Below are positions 8,204-13,201 of a DNA stretch of 13,201 nt, piece after piece (the first letter of the stretch is position 1; every line of letters starts with the position of its first letter). The notes beneath the pieces were generated by a model. It saw only the letters and a list, made by a program, of their open reading frames with translations, did not search any database and was not told the origin of the DNA. This DNA is from an uncultured Chlorobiaceae bacterium (lineage in GTDB: Bacteria > Bacteroidota > Chlorobiia > Chlorobiales > Chlorobiaceae): contig CAIQSY010000233.1 in NCBI GenBank assembly GCA_903874585.1, positions 1 to 13,201 on the forward strand. Reading direction: 5' to 3'. The position numbers and the translations under genes were made by a program.

Positions 8204-8232
8204 ATTAACAGTTTTGTAACACTCCCTTTGCA
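8204..8232 (-). promoter_or_regulatory. Putative Pho box array distal to phoU
   Basis: On the minus strand TGCAAAG, TGTTACA and TGTTAAT follow each other at 11-bp steps (7-mers at plus 8226-8232, 8215-8221 and 8204-8210). A fourth position reads GATGATG and does not fit. The array is about 165 bp from the phoU start, so an intervening leader, or a second promoter using the proximal array, would be needed. Confidence 0.5.
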
Positions 8233-8265
8233 GCAGGTTTTCTATCTTTTTGCCTGAAGTTCATG

Positions 8266-8283
8266 TTGATAACAGGTTATCAA
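8266..8283. promoter_or_regulatory. 18-bp palindrome, candidate operator of the arginine decarboxylase promoter
   Basis: TTGATAAC, a two-base centre AG, then GTTATCAA: perfect 8-bp arms. A two-base loop is too tight for an RNA hairpin, so a dimeric regulator site is more likely. TTGATA within it resembles a -35, and AT-rich TATAGT (8293-8298) could serve as a -10, although their spacing (21 bp) is longer than ideal. It lies 51 bp before the TTG start. Confidence 0.45.
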
Positions 8284-8320
8284 GTATAGCTTTATAGTTA
8301 TAGAAAACAATCACCTACAT

Positions 8321-8327
8321 AAGGAGG
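8321..8327 (+). promoter_or_regulatory. Ribosome binding site fixing the TTG start
   Basis: AAGGAGG, a near-perfect anti-Shine-Dalgarno match, lies seven bases before TTG 8335. It is the evidence for a TTG start, since no ATG is suitably placed. Confidence 0.85.
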
Positions 8328-8334
8328 CATCCAA

Positions 8335-8880
8335 TTGTCATTCGTTCCATCAAAAATATTCTTTACCAAAGGTGTTGGACGCCACAAAGAGTATCTCTCA
8401 TCATTCGAGCTTGCTCTGAGAGAGGCTAAAATTGAGAAATGTAATCTGGTGACGGTATCGAGTATTTTTCCTCCCCACTGCGAGCGCATTAGTGTTGAAG
8501 AGGGGCTGAAGCTGCTCTCTCCCGGGCAGATTACCTTTGCGGTGTTGGCGCGTAATTCGACCAACGAGTACAATCGCCTGATTGCGGCGTCGGTTGGTGT
8601 TGCTATTCCTGCTGATGAAACGCAATACGGCTATCTTTCCGAACACCATCCTTATGGCGAGTCAGAGGAGCAGGCTGGCGAATATGCGGAGGATTTGGCT
8701 GCCACCATGCTGGCAACAACGCTTGGTATTGAGTTTGATCCCAACAAAGATTGGGATGAGCGTGAAGGCATTTACAAAATGAGCCATAAAATCATCAACT
8801 CCTATAATATTACCGCTACTGCAGAGGGCGAAAACGGTCTCTGGACAACCGTTATTTCATGCGCTGTTCTTTTGCCATAA
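8335..8880 (+). CDS. pdaD: Pyruvoyl-dependent arginine decarboxylase
   Basis: This enzyme converts arginine to agmatine and CO2, the entry to polyamine synthesis, using a pyruvoyl group made by self-cleavage. The 181-residue proenzyme is the usual family size. Cleavage is expected between S42 and S43 in NLVTVSSIFPP, leaving a short beta chain and an alpha chain starting with the pyruvoyl residue. Other conserved parts are LARNSTNEYNRLIAASVGVAIP (residues 71-92), the GYLSEHHPYGES segment with E103 as the likely catalytic acid, and AGEYAEDLAATMLATTLG. It is cytosolic. It starts with TTG behind a strong ribosome site and an upstream palindrome. It has no obvious functional link to the phosphate genes around it. 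The repeat-protein gene starts 53 bases after its stop and may share its transcript. Confidence 0.95.
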   Translation: MSFVPSKIFFTKGVGRHKEYLSSFELALREAKIEKCNLVTVSSIFPPHCERISVEEGLKLLSPGQITFAVLARNSTNEYNRLIAASVGVAIPADETQYGYLSEHHPYGESEEQAGEYAEDLAATMLATTLGIEFDPNKDWDEREGIYKMSHKIINSYNITATAEGENGLWTTVISCAVLLP

Positions 8881-8920
8881 AAGCAAATCAGACTTATCGA
8901 TTAAAAAAAGAAAAACTATC

Positions 8921-8927
8921 AAAGGAG
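8921..8927 (+). promoter_or_regulatory. Ribosome binding site of the repeat protein
   Basis: AAAGGAG lies six bases before ATG 8934, deciding this start over the upstream in-frame ATG at 8859 within the decarboxylase gene. Confidence 0.75.
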
Positions 8928-8933
8928 AAAAAT

Positions 8934-9974
8934 ATGGCACAGAGAACTTTTGCGGATGTTATGGGTCGTTGCGATAACAAAGATGATATCGATTGTTCTA
9001 ATAAGGGTTTAACCTCGTTATTTGGGTGCCCTGAAAAAGTGAAACATTTCAACTGTTCCGGTAATCAGCTCACCTCACTTGAGGGTGCGCCTAAAAAAGT
9101 AAAGGGCGATTTCAACTGCTCAGGTAATCTGCTGCAGTCGCTGCAAGGGTCACCAGAAGAGATTCATGGGGATTTTGATTGTTCCAATAATCAACTGACA
9201 ACACTCGATGGCAGCCCTGCATTTGTTATGGGCGATTTTTCCTGTGCTGGCAACCAGTTAACCTCATTGAAAGGGGAGTTGAATGATTCAACATTCTCCG
9301 GTTGTCCTGAGGTGATTGAGGGCGATTTTAATTGTTCACGGAACAAATTGACCTCACTTTGTGGCGCACCGCACATTGTTGGCGGCGACTTTGATTGCTC
9401 GGATAATCAGCTTACTTCGCTGTGTGGAGCTCCGAAAAAGATTCCTGGGGATTTTGATTGTTCCGGTAATCAACTTGCTTCGCTGGATGGTTCTCCCTCG
9501 TTTGTTATGGGTGATTTTTCCTGTGCCGGCAATCAGTTGACTTCGCTGAAAGGTGCCGCACGCGAGGTTTTTGGTAACTTCGATTGTTCACGAAATCAAT
9601 TGACCACATTGCTCTGGGCACTCAAAAAAATCAACGGTATTTTTAACTGCTCTGGTAATAAATTGAGTTCGCTGAAAGGTTCTCCAGAAGAGGTGGATGA
9701 TTTTATCTGTTCATGTAATCACTTAATATCGCTCAAATGGTCGCCCGATAAAGTCAAAGGCAATTTTGATTGCTCCAGCAACAAATTGATCTCCCTTGAT
9801 GGGGCACCGAAACGAGTCAAAGGCAATTTCAACTGTTCCGGTAATCAGCTCTCCTCGCTTGAGGGCAGTATGAAGAAAGTGTGTGGTGATTTTATCGGTC
9901 AAAAAAATGCCAAACGTTTTGATGATGAAGATGTTCGGGCAATGTACAACGTCAAAGGCAACTGCATTTTATAA
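8934..9974 (+). CDS. Cysteine-ladder leucine-repeat protein (14 repeats of about 20 residues)
   Basis: Start chosen at ATG 8934 behind AAAGGAG (8921-8927); an upstream in-frame ATG at 8859 lies inside the decarboxylase gene. The 346-residue protein is almost wholly 20-21-residue repeats with consensus GDFDCSGNQLTSLxGAPKKV: 14 units, a short N-terminal cap (MAQRTFADVMGRC) and a degenerate last unit with a charged tail ending NVKGNCIL. Such repeats occur in phage and bacterial proteins and are predicted to form a right-handed LRR/beta-solenoid. Nearly every unit carries Cys at the same place, which would stack as a cysteine ladder. Unit 5 has a nine-residue insertion (near ELNDSTFSG). Units 4-5 and 8-9 are nearly identical, indicating duplication of a four-unit block. 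There is no signal peptide or enzyme domain, so it is probably a cytosolic binding scaffold; partner unknown. Confidence 0.85.
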   Translation: MAQRTFADVMGRCDNKDDIDCSNKGLTSLFGCPEKVKHFNCSGNQLTSLEGAPKKVKGDFNCSGNLLQSLQGSPEEIHGDFDCSNNQLTTLDGSPAFVMGDFSCAGNQLTSLKGELNDSTFSGCPEVIEGDFNCSRNKLTSLCGAPHIVGGDFDCSDNQLTSLCGAPKKIPGDFDCSGNQLASLDGSPSFVMGDFSCAGNQLTSLKGAAREVFGNFDCSRNQLTTLLWALKKINGIFNCSGNKLSSLKGSPEEVDDFICSCNHLISLKWSPDKVKGNFDCSSNKLISLDGAPKRVKGNFNCSGNQLSSLEGSMKKVCGDFIGQKNAKRFDDEDVRAMYNVKGNCIL

Positions 9975-10020
9975 TCCCTCCTCCATCTCTCATTCCTGAC
10001 ATATTGCACGCATAATGAAA

Positions 10021-10048
10021 ACGGCAACAACCCTGAAGTTGTTGCCGT
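10021..10048. terminator. Bidirectional hairpin terminator
   Basis: ACGGCAACAAC (10021-10031) and GTTGTTGCCGT (10038-10048) pair perfectly over 11 bp around a six-base loop CCTGAA. On the minus strand it is followed by TTTTC, and on the plus strand by AATATGTTTT. It lies between the convergent repeat-protein gene (stop at 9974) and the phosphatase gene (stop at 10109), so it probably ends both. Confidence 0.8.
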
Positions 10049-10108
10049 AATATGTTTTAATAATTTAGGATACGCTCACTTTTCCTGAAGTGTTCTTTAG
10101 CGATCGTT

Positions 10109-11644
10109 TTATTGAAAAGCGTTAGTCAAATCTCCCGCTTGTGGACGAATGCCGGGCAACGGCTCAAGCTCAAATCGCCTTGTTATAAATTTCAGGATTG
10201 ATGTGGTGTCGTAAAAGGTATGATCCACAAAATGAGTTTTGGCAAATGGTGATATGATAATGGCTGGAATGCGGGTGCCAGGTCCCCACCGATCGGCCTT
10301 TGGCGGTGCAACATGATCCCAGAAACCACCGTTTTCATCGTATGTTACAATGATTGCCATCTTTTTCCATTGAGGACTTTTCTGTAACTCATGGATAACT
10401 TGTGCAATATGGGCATCACCTGATATCACATTAGCATAGCCCGGATGCTGATTGAGATTTCCCTGTGGCTTGTAAAAAACAACCGGTGGCAACATTCCTG
10501 CCACAATATCTTTCTGCAAATCAGCATAATCCTTCAGGTGTCGTGTTCGCTCAAGTGAGCCAGCAGCCGTTGCAGGATCGAATCGTTTAAAATAGTTGAA
10601 TGGCTGGTGGTGCGCCTGAAAGTTGGAACTTTTGTTGTTGTAGATAATATTGCGATGAGCCAAAGCCTCATTCCATGCCCCTGCATACCATACCCAATTC
10701 ACTCCTTTCTCACTCAAGGCATCACCGATAGTTTTAAAATTCTGAGGTGGAAGAGGATGTTTGGTCGAGTCGGCAAGCTGCGCGCTTCCATTCAGAGCTG
10801 GTGGTATGCCACTGGGTTGATAGGGGGGCTGCACAGTATTCACCGCATAGCCATCAGGAGTCAACGCTTGATCGGCGACATATATGGCTTTGCCCGTTAT
10901 CGAACTCGCAGGTGAGTTCTCAGCAAGAGTGAGTTCGACGCCACTTTTGTTCACGCGGCTTTTGAGGTTCTCGGGTGCATCAGGATAAATGGGAGTTGAT
11001 GCAGCAATCAACCAGAAATGGTTCAGAAACGAGCCGCCAAAAGCACCCATAAAAAAATTATCCGCCAACGTGTATTTTTTTGCCAGTTTCCACAGTTGCA
11101 TAACGGAGCCATCGTAATAGCCCATTGTCAAACCGCCCGCATCCGACCATGCTGCAAACATATTGTTTTTGCCATCATTAATCTGCATCTGGTTGTTATA
11201 AAAACGGTGCACTAAATCCGGTGTGGCTTTGTCGGGCATGATGCCGCCGTGTATAACGTCAGGCCGCGCATCAATTCGGAATGGCTCATTTGTCAGCGTT
11301 GGGATAAAGCTGACATTATTCTCAGCAGAGGTGTTTGCAGCATTCCATACTGCCGGAAGAGTTGCAAGAGGAGTAACTCCATCTCTGTCAACCTGCTTGA
11401 AGCTATTCAAATCGGTTGGTGTTCCATTTGCATTTTTAAAAATGCCATTTGCACCAGGAAACATGCCATACAAATTATCAAAACTTCGGTTTTCCGAGTA
11501 AATCACGACGATTGTCTCAATTTTCTGAAGAGATATATCTCCTTTTTTTTGGGCAGCAATTGAAGAACTCCATGCTGAAAGCAACGAGAGCACAAGCATA
11601 ACAGATAATTGCCACTTCACCCTGAAGCAATGTTTTCTTGCCAT
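10109..11644 (-). CDS. Secreted AcpA-type acid phosphatase (phospholipase C/phosphoesterase superfamily)
   Basis: A 511-residue member of the phosphoesterase family that includes Francisella AcpA and bacterial phospholipase C; it should cleave phosphomonoesters outside the cytoplasm. An N-terminal signal peptide is visible (basic MARKHCFRVK, hydrophobic LSVMLVLSLLSAW, likely cleavage after SIAA near residue 31). Metal and catalytic residues by family comparison: E51-N52 in SENRSFDNLYG, nucleophile S205 in GAFGGSFLNHFW, H400 in the HPGYANVISGDAH segment, and D436-E437 in TYDENGGFWDHVAPP. Serine at the nucleophile position points to the AcpA phosphatase branch rather than phospholipase C, where it is threonine. 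It lies downstream of an unknown gene on the same strand, 81 bases away. No ribosome site is clear before ATG 11644, and no 11-bp array is seen in the gap. Confidence 0.92.
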   Translation of the reverse strand: MARKHCFRVKWQLSVMLVLSLLSAWSSSIAAQKKGDISLQKIETIVVIYSENRSFDNLYGMFPGANGIFKNANGTPTDLNSFKQVDRDGVTPLATLPAVWNAANTSAENNVSFIPTLTNEPFRIDARPDVIHGGIMPDKATPDLVHRFYNNQMQINDGKNNMFAAWSDAGGLTMGYYDGSVMQLWKLAKKYTLADNFFMGAFGGSFLNHFWLIAASTPIYPDAPENLKSRVNKSGVELTLAENSPASSITGKAIYVADQALTPDGYAVNTVQPPYQPSGIPPALNGSAQLADSTKHPLPPQNFKTIGDALSEKGVNWVWYAGAWNEALAHRNIIYNNKSSNFQAHHQPFNYFKRFDPATAAGSLERTRHLKDYADLQKDIVAGMLPPVVFYKPQGNLNQHPGYANVISGDAHIAQVIHELQKSPQWKKMAIIVTYDENGGFWDHVAPPKADRWGPGTRIPAIIISPFAKTHFVDHTFYDTTSILKFITRRFELEPLPGIRPQAGDLTNAFQ

Positions 11645-11725
11645 AGAAGCAATGTTTTATATTGATTGTATTTTGAGAGATTTTTTATACCATGATGTTT
11701 TTTAATCTTTTAGAGATATTCTCCA

Positions 11726-12502
11726 TCAAAGATATTCTCGAAGCAAGTAAATCTTAAACCAGTCAACGTTTTTCGCAAATCCCATTGCAATTAATTCCTT
11801 TTCTATAGCCTCTTTGCTGTACATTGCCTTCATGGGAAGCTGAGACATCGTAAAATTCCACTCTCCCTTAAAAACTCCTGCATCATTGATTATTGCTGTT
11901 TTTACTCGTCCTTCTGCACTATACGTTATTGCATAAATGGCATGATTATCGTAGATAATACCATTAAAGTTATTAGTGATATTTTTCAGAATACGATATT
12001 TACTCAGTTTTTTACTGATCGGTTTTTCATAATTGAGCGTATTACATTTTACCGTGCTGTGGGCGACTTCGAGATAGATTGTGGTTTTGTTCGTCATGGA
12101 TTGATCGAGCTCAAATTTTTCACCATCTAAAAGTAAAAACGAGTATGGTGGAATTTCAACAATTGTTGCCTGATATCCTTTGAGAATCAGTGGCGGATGT
12201 AATTTTTTCAGCTCTAATAAATATTCATCATCATTGATGGAAACAAAAATCGAGTAAATAACAATGGTGCGATCTTTCATATTCCGCAGATCGACATAGC
12301 GGATGCAATATGGTGATATTGGATTGCTTCCAAATGAGATACCGGCACTCACTTTTGTGCCGATTTTCTGTAATCCAAGATAGAGGGAAATGGGAAAGAT
12401 AAGAAGACCAGGCACTACTTTAAGAAACTCTTGAAAGTTAAAAAGATATTCCGACATGATAAAATAAGTGTCTGAGAGCCATTTAATCAATAGCTGTTCC
12501 AT
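11726..12502 (-). CDS. Unrecognised protein with one N-terminal membrane helix
   Basis: A 258-residue protein with no family I recognise. GGAG, eight bases before ATG 12502, supports the start. A hydrophobic stretch at about residues 28-46 (VVPGLLIFPISLYLGL) is the only likely membrane segment. The rest alternates short beta-prone hydrophobic runs with polar stretches (RTIVIYSIFVSIND, LKGYQATIVEIPPYSFLLL, YDNHAIYAITYSA), so a membrane-anchored beta-rich domain is plausible. The base composition is more A/T-rich than the neighbouring phosphatase gene, which may hint at separate acquisition. It is followed on the same strand by the acid phosphatase gene after 81 bases, which could be co-transcribed. 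No function is proposed. Confidence 0.75.
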   Translation of the reverse strand: MEQLLIKWLSDTYFIMSEYLFNFQEFLKVVPGLLIFPISLYLGLQKIGTKVSAGISFGSNPISPYCIRYVDLRNMKDRTIVIYSIFVSINDDEYLLELKKLHPPLILKGYQATIVEIPPYSFLLLDGEKFELDQSMTNKTTIYLEVAHSTVKCNTLNYEKPISKKLSKYRILKNITNNFNGIIYDNHAIYAITYSAEGRVKTAIINDAGVFKGEWNFTMSQLPMKAMYSKEAIEKELIAMGFAKNVDWFKIYLLREYL

Positions 12503-12982
12503 GATATTCTCTCCAAATTAATTGATCATATAACGGCATCTTCTTATTGAGTGATCAACATTATGGTATTTTTGAATGGTATGTTTCATGTTTTCAAAAT
12601 TTCTCTCTTAAGAGGGCTTACAAGGGAAAAGAGTGTGCAAGAAACAGGATAGGATGGAGGTTGAAAAATGCAGGGGATCATCCTTTTGATTCATCCATGC
12701 AACTGATGCTTTTATCGATGCTGAAATTTTTTTATACTCTTTTATTCGCATTTTTCGGTATCAAATGTCGAAGTGTTCAGTGAAAAAGTTTCTCCTTATT
12801 TATATAAAAACTTACCTCAAGAATTGTTTCATAAGTGTTAAGGTTGTGTTAAGAGATTGTGACAAATCGAATGCTTACGCCTCTTCGCAACTTTGCACAA
12901 ACAACGTTCTTGAATTTTCCTGTAGATTCTGCATTTTCCTGTTTCGTCGTGTTATTCATATCATATTTTAAAATATTGTTTT
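12503..12982. other. 480-bp divergent intergenic region
   Basis: The gap lies between the unknown membrane protein gene (minus) and the response regulator gene (plus). It contains an inverted repeat TTGATCA/TGATCAA (12522-12528 and 12552-12558), the four-unit 11-bp array at 12825-12868, and ATTTTCCTGT twice (12914-12923 and 12933-12942). Two open frames of 68-78 codons occur but have no ribosome site or recognisable content. The middle part (about 12560-12820) shows nothing I can name. Confidence 0.55.
12825..12868 (+). promoter_or_regulatory. Putative Pho box array upstream of the response regulator (autoregulation)
   Basis: TGTTTCA (12825), TGTTAAG (12836), TGTTAAG (12847) and TGTGACA (12858) start exactly 11 bp apart, with two units identical over seven bases. 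This is the cleanest array in the window. It lies about 115 bp before ATG 12983, so an untranslated leader of roughly 80-100 bases is expected. Autoregulation by PhoB at its own promoter is well known in other bacteria; here it is inferred. Confidence 0.65.
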
Positions 12983-13201
12983 ATGTCTGATCCAATGTTG
13001 CTGGTTGTTGAAGATGATCGTGATCTTGCAAAGTTATTGGAGTACAATCTTCACAGGGCGGGCTATAAAAGCCTGCTTGTTGAGAGTGCGGAGGAGGCGC
13101 TTATGGAGCTTGCGCGCAAAAGTTTTGATCTTCTTTTGCTCGATATTATGCTGCCCGGAATTGACGGGTTTGAGCTTTGCCGTCGAATCAGGCAGCATCA
13201 A
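12983..13201 (+). CDS. PhoB/OmpR-type response regulator (partial, receiver domain only)
   Basis: The first 73 residues of a response regulator; the rest lies past the right edge. The receiver domain shows the acidic pocket E10-D11-D12 in LLVVEDDRDLAKLLEYNL and the phosphoacceptor D54 in LLLLDIMLPGIDGFELCRRI. The sequence is typical of PhoB-like regulators, but the DNA-binding domain is not in view, so assignment to PhoB rests on context: phoU, ppk1, two phosphatase genes, and Pho-box-like arrays including one upstream of this gene. A sensor kinase gene (phoR) might follow. No ribosome site is evident; the 20 bases before ATG are A/T-rich. Confidence 0.85.
   Translation, partial: MSDPMLLVVEDDRDLAKLLEYNLHRAGYKSLLVESAEEALMELARKSFDLLLLDIMLPGIDGFELCRRIRQHQ

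Larger units (their letters stand above)
8041..8334. other. Divergent intergenic region between phoU and the arginine decarboxylase gene
   Basis: This 294-bp gap carries two minus-oriented 11-bp arrays (8094-8122 and 8204-8232), a low-complexity segment with a 10-bp tandem duplication (8168-8186) that looks like part of a dispersed repeat, an 18-bp palindrome (8266-8283) and a strong ribosome site at 8321-8327. I see no coding sequence in it. Confidence 0.6.

Noticed and set aside
8934..9974. CRISPR-like or DNA tandem repeat array in the repeat-protein gene
   Set aside because: The periodicity is at protein level in an intact reading frame with varied codons; there are no constant repeats with unique spacers.
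12522..12558. Inverted repeat TTGATCA/TGATCAA
   Set aside because: Short arms around a 23-bp centre, and TGATCA is itself palindromic, so the pairing is weak evidence for an operator.
12547..12971. Two short plus-strand open frames before the response regulator gene
   Set aside because: They have no ribosome sites and no recognisable domains, and the second overlaps the 11-bp array, so they look like chance frames in a regulatory gap.

Overview
The window looks like a chromosomal segment of a green sulfur bacterium (Chlorobi, Chlorobium/Pelodictyon-like). The reasons are the short pyruvoyl-dependent arginine decarboxylase with a TTG start, the A+T-leaning but mixed composition, and an N-terminus without a leader on a very large predicted extracellular protein. 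This placement rests on family recognition only and could be wrong at genus level.

The main theme is phosphate. From left to right: (1) 1-2981, minus strand, the 5' 2.98 kb of a giant multidomain gene made of an SwmB-like domain, a choice-of-anchor-I beta-propeller, a partial Ig-like domain and an alkaline phosphatase domain; it runs off the left edge. (2) 2982-3384, a regulatory gap. (3) 3385-4014, plus strand, an unrecognised two-helix membrane protein. (4) 4018-8040, minus strand, a probable operon phoU - ppk1 - metallophosphoesterase. (5) 8041-8334, a divergent regulatory region. (6) 8335-9974, plus strand, a pyruvoyl-dependent arginine decarboxylase followed by a 14-repeat, cysteine-rich leucine-repeat protein. 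(7) A bidirectional hairpin terminator at 10021-10048. (8) 10109-12502, minus strand, a secreted AcpA-type acid phosphatase preceded by an unrecognised membrane-anchored protein. (9) 12503-12982, a gap. (10) 12983 to the right edge, plus strand, the first 73 residues of a PhoB/OmpR-type response regulator.

The most useful pattern is a recurring array of 7-mers resembling TGTTAMR (also TGCAAMA, TGTGAMA), repeated every 11 bp for three or four units. It occurs upstream of the response regulator, upstream of the unknown membrane protein, and (in minus orientation) upstream of phoU. The 11-bp period and TGT-T/C-A core are what is expected of a PhoB 'Pho box', so these genes are probably one phosphate-starvation regulon. 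In this reading the secreted phosphatases release phosphate, PPK1 stores it as polyphosphate, PhoU dampens signalling, and the response regulator controls the set and itself. The unknown membrane protein becomes a candidate new Pho regulon member.

Oddities include an alkaline phosphatase domain that seems to lack its first metal-binding segment, a PhoU whose first ExxxD metal motif is replaced, and a repeat protein grown by duplication of a four-repeat block.
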